Source: Croceitalea marina
Lineage (GTDB): Bacteria; Bacteroidota; Bacteroidia; Flavobacteriales; Flavobacteriaceae
Direction of reading: 5' to 3'
Length of the DNA: 64,000 nt
Assembly: GCF_042684265.1 (NCBI RefSeq)
Contig: NZ_JBHULB010000001.1
Coordinates: 1 to 64,000 of the forward strand
Translations under genes and position numbers: made by a program
Notes under the pieces: generated by a model
The model's input: only the letters and a program-made list of their open reading frames with translations
Database searches by the model: none
What the model was told of the DNA's origin: nothing
Shown: one piece after another, positions 8,752-16,758 of the stretch
Layout: the number at the start of each line of letters is the position of its first letter
How positions within the stretch are numbered: position 1 is the first letter of the stretch

Positions 8752-9720
8752 ATGAAATTATACCCATTAAAGTTTGATGCTATTATGAAGGACCGCCTTT
8801 GGGGTGGGGAAAAACTTCAAAAATTGTTCAATAAACCAAGTAAAACAGAAACCACAGGAGAAAGTTGGGAACTTTCGGGGGTAAAGGGAGATGTTTCAAA
8901 AGTTGCCAATGGAGAATTATCGGGCACTTCACTAAATCAGTTAATAGAGGATTATTCTGAAAAGTTATTGGGAGAAAGTGTAGTCAATCGCTTTGGGAAG
9001 GAATTTCCAATACTTATCAAGTTTATTGATGCAAAAGAAGATTTGTCTATTCAGCTTCATCCTAATGATGAGTTAGCCAAAGAGCGACACGATTCTTTCG
9101 GAAAAACTGAGATGTGGTACATTATGGATGCTGACCCTGGTGCTAATTTAATCGTTGGATTCAATAAGAACCTTGAAAAACAGGAGTATAAAAGTAGTCT
9201 TGAGAATAATACACTATTAGATTTATTGAATTATGAACCTGTTAAAGAGGGTGATACATTTTTTATAAATACAGGAAAAGTTCATGCTATTGGTGCTGGG
9301 GTATTATTAGCTGAAATTCAACAAACCTCTGATATTACCTATCGGGTTTTTGATTTTAATAGAAAAGATAAGGATGGTAATCTAAGAGAACTACATACCG
9401 ATTTAGCTCTTGACGCAATTGATTTCTCTAAAAAAGACGATTTTAGAGTGGTTTATGATAGAGAGAAAAATAAGGTTAATAAAATGGTCGACTGTCCTTA
9501 TTTTAAAACCAATATCATTGATTTAGATTCAGATCTAAATCTTGATATTACTGCACGTGATTCTTTTTCCATATACATGTGTGTTTCGGGCAGTGCAACC
9601 ATTGAAAATGAATTTGGGAGTAGTTCAATACAAAAAGGAGAAACGGTTTTAATAGCCGCCTCAAGCGATATATTAAAAATTACCACAAAAGAAGCTAAGC
9701 TTTTAGAAGTAACAATTTAA
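8752..9720 (+). CDS. manA: Mannose-6-phosphate isomerase, type I (short form)
   Basis: 322 aa, cytoplasmic zinc enzyme interconverting mannose 6-phosphate and fructose 6-phosphate. The N-terminus has the typical DRLWGGEKL. Zinc-ligand motifs are SIQLHPND and GKVHAIGAGVLLAEIQQ, followed by the conserved DITYRVFDFNR. The length matches the short class I enzymes of Firmicutes and Bacteroidota rather than the ~400 aa enterobacterial form. It probably supplies mannose units for surface glycans. It stands 52 nt after the preceding gene and is followed by a small gene with its own promoter. Confidence 0.93.
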   Translation: MKLYPLKFDAIMKDRLWGGEKLQKLFNKPSKTETTGESWELSGVKGDVSKVANGELSGTSLNQLIEDYSEKLLGESVVNRFGKEFPILIKFIDAKEDLSIQLHPNDELAKERHDSFGKTEMWYIMDADPGANLIVGFNKNLEKQEYKSSLENNTLLDLLNYEPVKEGDTFFINTGKVHAIGAGVLLAEIQQTSDITYRVFDFNRKDKDGNLRELHTDLALDAIDFSKKDDFRVVYDREKNKVNKMVDCPYFKTNIIDLDSDLNLDITARDSFSIYMCVSGSATIENEFGSSSIQKGETVLIAASSDILKITTKEAKLLEVTI

Positions 9721-9723
9721 CCT

Positions 9724-9731
9724 TATTTTTG
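9724..9731 (+). promoter_or_regulatory. Bacteroidota -7 promoter element (TATTTTTG)
   Basis: An exact TAnnTTTG match 14 nt upstream of the start of the 88-aa gene, just after the manA stop codon. It suggests that the small gene has its own promoter and a very short leader. Confidence 0.5.
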
Positions 9732-9745
9732 ATTAAAACGATTTT

Positions 9746-10012
9746 ATGGCAAGTGTTAGGGATTTAAAAAAAGATATCAATTTTGTTTTAGGAGATATTA
9801 TTGAAGCTGTATACGAGTGGGAGGCTACTACGCAAAACAAAAACTCCGATAAAGGGTCTAAGCTCATTGATGGCGCTATTAGTGCTTTCGACGAATTGAT
9901 GGATAAAGTACATGCCAAAGATGTTGAAAATTCGAAAGCTCATTATAAAGCTATTAGGGCTGACCTAGAAAAGAAAGCTACTGATTTAATTGAAAAATTA
10001 AACAAGCTTTAG
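9746..10012 (+). CDS. Small conserved helical protein of unknown function
   Basis: 88 aa, predicted entirely alpha-helical from its heptad-like hydrophobic spacing, with no signal peptide or cysteine. It begins MASVRDLKKDINFVLGDI and ends in a Lys-rich helix (ATDLIEKLNKL). I recognise it only as a small protein conserved in Flavobacteria. The basic, Lys/Ala-containing character is mildly reminiscent of small nucleoid-associated proteins, but the sequence is also acidic and no DNA-binding motif is visible. It has its own promoter element and converges on the DUF4369 lipoprotein gene only 7 nt away. Confidence 0.8.
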   Translation: MASVRDLKKDINFVLGDIIEAVYEWEATTQNKNSDKGSKLIDGAISAFDELMDKVHAKDVENSKAHYKAIRADLEKKATDLIEKLNKL

Positions 10013-10019
10013 GCCTAGA

Positions 10020-10727
10020 TTATTTTAAGCCTTTCAAATATGTTTCAAGTCTTTTGCCGTATTTTGAATTCGCTACTTTTTCATCAAGAGCATTATAAAT
10101 AGAATCTAAATACTTAGGATTGGCATCTGAGGCTTCAATCAAAGTTACATAGGGAGTGACATAAGAATTAGGATTGCTTAATCCAAAATTGAGTACATAT
10201 TGATACCTTCTTAACAGATTCGTCTGTCTTAGATTTTGAATTGAATCAAACTGTTCTGTAGTTAAAGAATTTTCCTTTGGCAGCATTTCTTGAGCCAATT
10301 CTAATTCTCTGGTATTAAATTTCGACAGCATTCCCTGAAATTCCGCAAATTTTATGTGGCTCTTAGAACCAGAGATATCTGAGTTGGTATCAAAAGTGTT
10401 CCATGCTGTATTGATTACAATATCCCCAGGCTCTCCAAAAAAAGTTATTCTATCGTTGATTTCGTTATTATCAGCTTTATCCAAGTAGAGGTAAAATAGT
10501 TCTGGGCTCTCGATTTCATATGAAAATGAAAACCCTCCGTCCCCTTTTATAACAATAGAGTCTAAAGTTGTCAATGTTGAATCTTTGGCTTTTTGAAAAT
10601 ATAAAGTTCCTTTTTTCAGACCATCAATAACACCCGAAACTGTCATTGTATTTTCGGTTTTCTCTTCACATGATGTCAGTGTGATTCCGAAAACGCCAAG
10701 TAATAAAAGATATTTAGTTAATCTCAT
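10020..10727 (-). CDS. DUF4369 lipoprotein
   Basis: 235 aa. Signal peptide with a lipobox (ITLTSC, Cys at residue 20), so probably an outer-membrane lipoprotein facing the periplasm. Residues ~28-130 match DUF4369 (MTVSGVIDGLKKGTLYFQK, DSIVIKGDGGFSF, FFGEPGDIVIN), the small beta domain usually found in front of a thioredoxin/AhpC-TSA domain in Bacteroidota. Here the thioredoxin domain is absent and a helical tail of ~100 residues replaces it. DUF4369-only proteins occur elsewhere, so this need not be a truncation. A promoter element lies at 10757-10764. Confidence 0.87.
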   Translation of the reverse strand: MRLTKYLLLLGVFGITLTSCEEKTENTMTVSGVIDGLKKGTLYFQKAKDSTLTTLDSIVIKGDGGFSFSYEIESPELFYLYLDKADNNEINDRITFFGEPGDIVINTAWNTFDTNSDISGSKSHIKFAEFQGMLSKFNTRELELAQEMLPKENSLTTEQFDSIQNLRQTNLLRRYQYVLNFGLSNPNSYVTPYVTLIEASDANPKYLDSIYNALDEKVANSKYGKRLETYLKGLK

Positions 10728-10756
10728 TAAGTAAAGATGTTTGATTAAAAGGAAGA

Positions 10757-10764
10757 CAAAAGTA
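10757..10764 (-). promoter_or_regulatory. -7 promoter element (TACTTTTG on minus strand)
   Basis: An exact TAnnTTTG match on the minus strand, 29 nt upstream of the DUF4369 lipoprotein start. No clear -33 element. Confidence 0.45.
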
Positions 10765-10789
10765 TTCCTTCTAGAAGTATTTTAAAAAA

Positions 10790-11380
10790 TTAATTTAAAA
10801 CGGTGAAAGAGTCTGAAATATACTCAAAGGTTTCTTGGTACTTGTCTCTTTTGTTTTTTAGCGTCCATGCCATTAGCATGTAGGCCTTATCGTCTCCTTC
10901 CACAAAAGTGAAGAGGTAGCTTATATCGTAAATGACCCCTTGTACTTTACCATCGAAGGCTACAACTTCTGCGTCTTTGCCATTTATCTTTTTTGAGCTT
11001 TCGTTGATAAATTCATATGTGGTCAAACTTTCTTTAAAGAATTCTAGTTGAGCATTTTTATAATTCTTAATTAGAGGCAGAGACTCATCATATTCTCCAA
11101 TATCTAAGAAAACTTCCTTAAACTCTTCTTTAGGTTCGTCAATGACCACAAAATAAGTTTCTTTAAATATATTCTGATATTGCAGAGATGCCTCATCATT
11201 TAAGTTTTGGGCTTCTTTCATGTATTTAGGAAGTTTAACTTCATACTCCTCATTTATGGTTATAGCTTTAAAGCTGTCATCATTAAGTTTTTCTTTTTTA
11301 ATATTATCGCTAAAATCTATACAAGAAAAGACTTGTAAAAGAAGAATGAGGGCAAAAATGCTTTTTAAGATCTTTTTCAT
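10790..11380 (-). CDS. Lipoprotein of unknown function
   Basis: 196 aa. The N-terminus MKKILKSIFALILLLQVFSC is a lipoprotein signal peptide with the lipidated Cys at residue 20. The body resembles flavobacterial proteins of the PsbP/DUF1795-like fold by general pattern only (INEEYEVKLPKYMKEA near the start, a central AFDGKVQGVIYDISYLFTF, and a C-terminal EYISDSFTVLN as in stress-response lipoproteins). That similarity is an impression from motif order, not a proven assignment. It stands alone between the DUF819 and DUF4369 genes. Confidence 0.75.
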   Translation of the reverse strand: MKKILKSIFALILLLQVFSCIDFSDNIKKEKLNDDSFKAITINEEYEVKLPKYMKEAQNLNDEASLQYQNIFKETYFVVIDEPKEEFKEVFLDIGEYDESLPLIKNYKNAQLEFFKESLTTYEFINESSKKINGKDAEVVAFDGKVQGVIYDISYLFTFVEGDDKAYMLMAWTLKNKRDKYQETFEYISDSFTVLN

Positions 11381-11416
11381 ATGATGGAATTGGATTTAAT
11401 AGTGCTTGGCATTGCG

Positions 11417-12679
11417 TTAAAATTTAGATGCGACTTCCATTAAAAGCGCGCATAAGTATGCCCCACCTGTACCTACAACATAGCCAAAAACAGCCAATAG
11501 TATACCAACCGACGTAAGTGAAGGGTGAAACTCTGCTGCAACAACTGGAGCGGAAGCTGCCCCACCTACATTTGCTTGACTACCTACTGCTAGAAAGAAA
11601 AAAGGTGCTTTTATAATTTTGGCAACAAGAATTAACAAACACGCATGTATTGAAATCCATACCAAGCCAATTGCAATTAGTCCGGGGTTTTCGAATACAG
11701 CACTTAAATCCATTTTCATTCCTATGGTCGCTACAAGAATGTAAATAAAAACACCACCAATTTTGCTTGCACCAGCACCCTCATAATTTTTAGCTTTAGT
11801 AAATGATAGACCAATACCTATGGCCGTTGCAAAAACAACCATCCACAAAAACTTAGAGCCTAAAGATGATAAAACCTTTTCTTTGTCTCTAATGACTTCA
11901 AAAGTATTTTCTAGAAATTCAGCAAAATGATTTCCTAAAAAATGAGCAAGTCCTACCCCGGCAAAAGCATAAAAAAGAAGCATCATAAAATCATGTAGAG
12001 ATGTTACTCGTGCAATCTTAGCTGTATGTTCAGATACTTTTGTTTTTAATGCTTCAATTGATGATGTATCTGCTTTTAACCAGGCATCTATTTTTTTTGT
12101 TTTTCCAACTCCAAGTAAAATGATTGCCATCCAAAGATTAGCAACGACAATGTCAACCAAAACCATACCTCCGTACTTTTCTTGATTGAATTCAAATACC
12201 TCTAGCATAGCGGCCTGATTAGCGCCACCCCCAATCCAACTACCAGCAATCGTAGCTAAACCTCTCCAAACGGCATCAAAACCTGCTCCTCCAACGGTAT
12301 CAGGAGAGAAGATGGATACAATAAGAATAGCTAAAGGCCCCCCAATTATAATGCCCACTGTACCGGTTAAGAACATAATTAGGGCCTTGGAGCCAAGATT
12401 CAAAATTGCTTTTAAATCTATGCTTAAGGTCATTAAAATTAGCGCTGCAGGAAGTAGATAACGACTGGCGATATAATAGGTCTGCGAACTTTTTTCGTCA
12501 ATGATACCCGAACTGGCTAGAATGGAAGGCAATAGATAACACATCAAAACCGTGGGTACAATAGCATAGTATTTTTTCCAAAAACCGGTTTTTATAGAAG
12601 AAGTGTAAAAAACAAAACCCAAGCAAAGGGCAAGAAGACCGAATATTACGGTGTCTTCAGTAAACGGTAGTTGGCTCAT
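11417..12679 (-). CDS. DUF819 family integral membrane protein
   Basis: 420 aa from ATG 12679 (MSQLPFTED). A longer TTG-started frame to 12703 was rejected because a -7 promoter element covers that codon. About ten hydrophobic segments, with the conserved glycine-rich GSWIGGGANQAAMLEVF and the C-terminal GSQANVGGAASAPVVAAEF. DUF819 proteins (YjcL-like) are related in fold to secondary transporters of the bile/arsenite/riboflavin and glutamate superfamily; the substrate is unknown. Monocistronic as far as can be seen. Confidence 0.9.
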   Translation of the reverse strand: MSQLPFTEDTVIFGLLALCLGFVFYTSSIKTGFWKKYYAIVPTVLMCYLLPSILASSGIIDEKSSQTYYIASRYLLPAALILMTLSIDLKAILNLGSKALIMFLTGTVGIIIGGPLAILIVSIFSPDTVGGAGFDAVWRGLATIAGSWIGGGANQAAMLEVFEFNQEKYGGMVLVDIVVANLWMAIILLGVGKTKKIDAWLKADTSSIEALKTKVSEHTAKIARVTSLHDFMMLLFYAFAGVGLAHFLGNHFAEFLENTFEVIRDKEKVLSSLGSKFLWMVVFATAIGIGLSFTKAKNYEGAGASKIGGVFIYILVATIGMKMDLSAVFENPGLIAIGLVWISIHACLLILVAKIIKAPFFFLAVGSQANVGGAASAPVVAAEFHPSLTSVGILLAVFGYVVGTGGAYLCALLMEVASKF

Positions 12680-12700
12680 TTTAGAAATTTGGTATGTTTC

Positions 12701-12708
12701 CAAATATA
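12701..12708 (-). promoter_or_regulatory. -7 promoter element (TATATTTG on minus strand)
   Basis: An exact TAnnTTTG match 21 nt upstream of the DUF819 ATG. It helps fix that start because it overlaps the alternative upstream TTG codon. Confidence 0.5.
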
Positions 12709-12722
12709 ATAAAATCCGCCAG

Positions 12723-14921
12723 CTAAATATTGAGCCAGTAGGTTAACTTTAAATTGATGGATCGCACTCTTGGGGCGAAAGTGTTTACAAAGTAATTGTC
12801 ATTATACACCAAAAACAAATCTGAAAGCGGTGCAAATCGCCATTGTAGCCTAGAGTTTATACCAAGATTATCTCTTTGATTACTGTACTGAACAAGTGTA
12901 GACCAAAACAAAGACTTATTAAAGGTTATATTGGCTCTCGGGCTGATCAACCAAATGTCGGCCCTTGAAAATGGTGATGGCAATTCTATATGATCATACT
13001 GTGCATTAAACCCAATATTTACTTTGGGGATGAACCTCCAAGTAAATCTGGTTTCCATAGAGTATCTGTTTCCATTGAAAAAGCCACCATAACTGGGTTG
13101 AACGCTAAAAGAAAAATTCTTACGATTATCTGATTGAAATTCAAGTTCTACATTGCTAAAGTGGTAGCCAGTATCAGCTGGTAACGAAACGGCATTTTCC
13201 TTTCCGGTAGGTTCAAATTCAGAGGCCAAATAAACAAAACGTTTTGAGAAACGGGCTTGTAGCCTTTCAAGTGTTCTAAATTCAGCTGATGTTTCTAAAG
13301 ATACATTGTAATCGGTATTTCTAAAATCTAGTCCAGGCCTCCAAGTAAGTGTATTGAAAAGTTGGGCCTGATATCTATTTACTTTTCCTTTTGCCGGCCA
13401 AAACCTACCCTCTAGATTATTGGTGAGTTTAAAAATATCCTTTCGTCTTATAAAGCCTAAATCTGAATTAAATTCTTCGTCAATTGAAACAGCATCTACA
13501 AAAGCGGAAAAGTAACGGGTGTTTTTTCCCAGATTTATCCCGAGAGAATAATTTCCTTCGTTATCATTTGGTTGAAAAGATTTATGAACATAAGCTTTGC
13601 CTACCCAACTGTTATCTTCAGAGGCCAAATTATAATCTATACCTATAACCCGATTGTATTCTTCATCTTCAGGTAAAAAAGAAGCGGCATTAATGGCTTG
13701 TCTATTTATGAAAAAGAACCCAACATTAGATCTAGCAAAGAGCTTTTGCTGTAGTGCGAACATCATATTATTATTGGAGGGTATTTCGTTTTCTTCATCT
13801 TTTTCGGTCTGAATGTTGAGAAAACCTAACCTAAGGTTATTGTTTATTTTACCACTTAAACGTAGCCCACCTATAATTCTATTTTCAATGGTGTTATCAG
13901 CTGTATCTCTCGCAATGCCAATTCTTCTAGAGAAAAACGGATTAGCATCCCTGCCGCCACCAAAATTTCCAAAGAGGTCGTTGTTGTCAACAAAAAATTG
14001 TCTCCTTTCTGGTAAGGCCACTTCAAATCGCGTAAGGTTTGTGATAAAATTATCTACCTCTACAGTTGAGAAGTCGGGATTAATGGTTAAATCAAGATTA
14101 AGACTATTGCCCACTGCAATTTTCGCATCACCGCCTACTTTTAAATTTGTTAGTGATTTATTGTTTTCAAAATCTTTTGAAGAGATAGTATTTACGTACG
14201 GGATTAGCGCAAGTGGTGTTCTTGATTTTCCCAAGGGTTTTTCGAAAATCATATCCCCCATAAAGGCCAGACCAAAAATAAATTGGTTTTGAGGAATTTT
14301 AATCCATGTGGTTCGTTCATTGGTCTGCATGTCTAAACGATAACTATTAAAACGCCATTTGGTTTCTCCCTCCTTGAATTTGAAAGAGGTAAGGGGTATT
14401 GCCATTTCAGCAGTAAAGTAGTTGTCATAAATTTTAGATTCACCACGCCATTTTACATCCCAAGAAGTGGTAAAACCACCTCGATCAGTTCCACCACCAG
14501 AAATTAGTGCCTCACGCCTTACGCCGTATGGGTTCATGCCAAAAAGAAACGCATTTGTGCCGTCATTGAAGGTGTCAAAAACAAGACTTATTTGATCAAT
14601 TCCACCGCCTCTAAAATCTCTCTGCAATGAGTTTGTCAAAAAATCTTTACCGGCCGCATTTCCTTTAATGGCAATGTAAAGGGTGGTATTGTCGTAAAGC
14701 ATTTTAATGGTGGTCTGCTGTTCCGCCATCACAGAATCGGATGGAAAGTACTGATGGAAGTCTTTGGCACTTTCTGCACTGTCCCAAATAGGTTCGTCTA
14801 GAATTCCGTCAATTTTAATGTTCTCTGAAATAAGTTTTACTGTGAAAGACTTGCTCTGATCTTGTGCATTAAGCTTAAAAAAGAAAATCAGTAAGAGTAT
14901 AGCAGCGTAATATCTTGCCAT
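12723..14921 (-). CDS. DUF5916 outer-membrane protein with N-terminal CBM9-like domain
   Basis: 732 aa with a signal peptide (YYAAILLLIFFFKLNAQ). Residues ~25-215 form the CBM9/DOMON-like sandwich typical of this family (IDGILDEPIWDSAESAKDF, TTIKMLYDNTTLYIAIK, GTNAFLFGMNPYGVRREAL). The remaining ~500 residues are the DUF5916 barrel, rich in alternating aromatic strands and ending RSINLKLTYWLNI, a plausible outer-membrane terminal strand. DUF5916 proteins are widespread in Bacteroidota and of unknown function; sugar or heme-type ligand binding by the sandwich is conceivable. A promoter element lies at 14944-14951. Confidence 0.9.
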   Translation of the reverse strand: MARYYAAILLLIFFFKLNAQDQSKSFTVKLISENIKIDGILDEPIWDSAESAKDFHQYFPSDSVMAEQQTTIKMLYDNTTLYIAIKGNAAGKDFLTNSLQRDFRGGGIDQISLVFDTFNDGTNAFLFGMNPYGVRREALISGGGTDRGGFTTSWDVKWRGESKIYDNYFTAEMAIPLTSFKFKEGETKWRFNSYRLDMQTNERTTWIKIPQNQFIFGLAFMGDMIFEKPLGKSRTPLALIPYVNTISSKDFENNKSLTNLKVGGDAKIAVGNSLNLDLTINPDFSTVEVDNFITNLTRFEVALPERRQFFVDNNDLFGNFGGGRDANPFFSRRIGIARDTADNTIENRIIGGLRLSGKINNNLRLGFLNIQTEKDEENEIPSNNNMMFALQQKLFARSNVGFFFINRQAINAASFLPEDEEYNRVIGIDYNLASEDNSWVGKAYVHKSFQPNDNEGNYSLGINLGKNTRYFSAFVDAVSIDEEFNSDLGFIRRKDIFKLTNNLEGRFWPAKGKVNRYQAQLFNTLTWRPGLDFRNTDYNVSLETSAEFRTLERLQARFSKRFVYLASEFEPTGKENAVSLPADTGYHFSNVELEFQSDNRKNFSFSVQPSYGGFFNGNRYSMETRFTWRFIPKVNIGFNAQYDHIELPSPFSRADIWLISPRANITFNKSLFWSTLVQYSNQRDNLGINSRLQWRFAPLSDLFLVYNDNYFVNTFAPRVRSINLKLTYWLNI

Positions 14922-14943
14922 ATTTGAGTTTGAATTAGCCTGA

Positions 14944-14951
14944 CAAATTTA
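14944..14951 (-). promoter_or_regulatory. -7 promoter element (TAAATTTG on minus strand)
   Basis: An exact TAnnTTTG match, 22 nt upstream of the DUF5916 start codon and downstream of the SPFH/RHH operon end. DUF5916 is therefore likely a separate transcription unit. Confidence 0.5.
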
Positions 14952-14984
14952 ATAGTAAGCTACGTTAAAAAAATGCCAAAAGAA

Positions 14985-15158
14985 CTATGCTGAGGAATTG
15001 TCTTTTTTCTTAGGTTCGCGTTTTGCTTCTTTAAGACTTTTCATGAGCATCCACTCTATTTGGCCATTGGTGCTGCGAAATTCATCTGCTGCCCATTTTT
15101 CAATTGCCTTTAGCATTTCTTCATTTAATCGCAGTGCGAAGGCCTTTTTCTTACTCAT
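14985..15158 (-). CDS. Arc-like ribbon-helix-helix DNA-binding protein
   Basis: 57 aa, below usual ORF cut-offs. It starts MSKKKAFALRLNEEMLKAIE and continues KWAADEFRS, TNGQIEWMLMKSLKEA. The N-terminal basic strand (KKKAFALRL) followed by two helices is the Arc/MetJ ribbon-helix-helix pattern, so a dimeric DNA-binding protein is likely. Its ATG lies inside the last codons of the alpha/beta hydrolase gene (8-nt overlap, AGGAATGAGTAA), and an AAGGA precedes it, so translation is probably coupled. It is the last gene of a five-gene operon headed by an SPFH protein. From memory, very similar small RHH genes sit beside SPFH genes in other phyla. Autoregulation of the operon is the simplest hypothesis. 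Confidence 0.85.
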   Translation of the reverse strand: MSKKKAFALRLNEEMLKAIEKWAADEFRSTNGQIEWMLMKSLKEAKREPKKKDNSSA

Positions 15159-16104
15159 TCCTTAAGATAAAAGTTGTGATTGCATTTACCAATTCGCTAG
15201 AAAGCGGAAAATTAGGTGAAGTATATGATTTCAAGTTTTCTTCTTGTTTTTCAATTTCTTTTAAAACATGGTTCATATTGTCAATTAAAATTAATTCTGC
15301 ATTATGCTCTAAAACAGAACTATTTTCGGTTATAGCATTTAATAAGTTATTTGCATCGGCGGTGTTAATCTGTAAGTCTTTTTCACCTTGAATAATTAAG
15401 ATGGGTTTATTAATTTTTTTAATTTCTGAAGTAGGACTAATACTCATCCAGCTTTTAAAGAATTTTTGATTCTGTGGGGCGAAAATCGATAGTAACATTG
15501 GGTTCACTGATAAGATAGTATCGGTTTTTGCCAGTTCGGCAAAATGTTCTTTGGCTATTTTACCTAAACCTTCATTCTGTTCTGTTAGTTGTTTGCTAAT
15601 AACACTATCTATTGTGTTTGAAGGGCCAGCTAAAGAGATGTACGATTTTATATTGTCATCGGCAGCCAACATTGCCACTAGAGAGCCTTGGCTATGACCG
15701 ATTAAATGTATCGACTTAAAACGGTTATCATTTTTAAAGTGAGCGATTACTTTTGATACATCGTCTACAAAATCTGTAAGACTGATATTTTTTAAAAATT
15801 TAAAGTTATTTGTATTTGAGGTCCGCTTATCATACCTATAAAGGGCGATTCCGTTTTTGGTTAAACTATCCGATAGTTGCGCAATGTAGTTCGCTTTGGC
15901 AAGCCCTCCCTGATTACCGTTTCTATCCACATTTCCAGAACCGTGTACGAAGATAAGTAGCGGTACTTTCTGCTTCGTTTTAGGATAACTGAGGGTGCCG
16001 GGGATAGAAATTTGCCCATTTTTCAAATCAATTTCTTCGATTACAATGTTCTGGCCTTGTAAAAGGAGTGGAAGTAATATGAATATGAAATAAACGTTTT
16101 TCAT
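15151..16104 (-). CDS. Secreted alpha/beta hydrolase (serine esterase/peptidase fold)
   Basis: 317 aa. The signal peptide (MKNVYFIFILLPLLLQGQ) indicates periplasmic export. The catalytic set is visible: oxyanion motif VHGSGNVDRNG, nucleophile elbow GHSQGS, acid in IIQGEKDLQI, and His in NMNHVLKEI. Family members act on esters or peptides; the substrate cannot be read from sequence. The start overlaps the DUF4177 gene by 4 nt (ATGA), and the end overlaps the RHH gene by 8 nt, so it is embedded in the operon. Inclusion of a secreted hydrolase in an SPFH unit is unusual. Confidence 0.88.
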   Translation of the reverse strand: MKNVYFIFILLPLLLQGQNIVIEEIDLKNGQISIPGTLSYPKTKQKVPLLIFVHGSGNVDRNGNQGGLAKANYIAQLSDSLTKNGIALYRYDKRTSNTNNFKFLKNISLTDFVDDVSKVIAHFKNDNRFKSIHLIGHSQGSLVAMLAADDNIKSYISLAGPSNTIDSVISKQLTEQNEGLGKIAKEHFAELAKTDTILSVNPMLLSIFAPQNQKFFKSWMSISPTSEIKKINKPILIIQGEKDLQINTADANNLLNAITENSSVLEHNAELILIDNMNHVLKEIEKQEENLKSYTSPNFPLSSELVNAITTFILRNE

Positions 16105-16259
16105 CTGTTCTTATTTCTTTCAAATACGACGGTCGCAGAATTTTCAGCAATATGGATGACTTGCCATCCTTGTTTGGCAAATTCATTCAAGGTGGCTTCT
16201 AAACGTTCACCATTTTTGTTCAATCCCATTTTCCATTTTTCAACTTTATATTCCTTCAT
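16101..16259 (-). CDS. DUF4177-like small protein
   Basis: 52 aa, too short for most gene callers. The sequence MKEYKVEKWKMGLNKNGERL, then LNEFAKQGWQVIHIAENSA and a final VVFERNK, has the DUF4177 layout (basic strand, helix with the E/KQGWxV core, then two strands ending F-E/K-R). The start overlaps the preceding membrane protein by 14 nt, and the stop overlaps the hydrolase start by 4 nt. These overlaps on both sides, and unbroken frame with a family-like pattern, support a real gene. Function unknown. Confidence 0.8.
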   Translation of the reverse strand: MKEYKVEKWKMGLNKNGERLEATLNEFAKQGWQVIHIAENSATVVFERNKNR

Positions 16260-16755
16260 TATTGAAATATCTATTTATTACTATTTGAGCATTATCAGGA
16301 TCTTGAGTTCCAATAAGTATCTTTTTTCCATTTTTTAGATGAATTTGAATACCCATATTACCCTTAACATTATATGCGATGTCATTACTTTTTGGAACAG
16401 GTTTTATTCCCCAACCGCCATATTCTAGAATAGGCTTGTATTTACGGGTATAACACTTATCCATTTCTTTCCATGAGATTGTTTTCTTCCCCCTATGAAA
16501 AGGCCTGAACTGATATTGAATTCCATTTTCATCAATGGTAGTTTTTAAACCTAATAAAAATAGTAAAGCTACTACAAGCACTAACATTAAAATTACAGCT
16601 ATTTGGGCTGCGTAATCGGAGGAGGATACTTTGTCTACTGCATTTCCGGCAATGTACCATTGGTACATAAAATAAAGCAAAATACCAATTACGCTGAAGT
16701 TTATGACAAGCATCCACCATTGGTTAAACCTTTGTTTTTCTTCATAAATCCGCAT
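16246..16755 (-). CDS. Two-TM membrane protein with PH-like cytoplasmic region
   Basis: 169 aa. Two hydrophobic segments (about residues 15-35 and 48-70) are followed by a soluble domain (TTIDENGIQYQFRPF, KKTISWKEMDKCYTRKY, GIQIHLKNGKKILIGTQDP) that has the strand pattern and KTISWKEI-like motif of bacterial PH domains. It starts 3 nt after the SPFH stop, so the two products are made together. A membrane partner of the SPFH assembly is a reasonable inference. The exact family was not identified. Confidence 0.8.
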   Translation of the reverse strand: MRIYEEKQRFNQWWMLVINFSVIGILLYFMYQWYIAGNAVDKVSSSDYAAQIAVILMLVLVVALLFLLGLKTTIDENGIQYQFRPFHRGKKTISWKEMDKCYTRKYKPILEYGGWGIKPVPKSNDIAYNVKGNMGIQIHLKNGKKILIGTQDPDNAQIVINRYFNNEGI

Positions 16756-16758
16756 CTT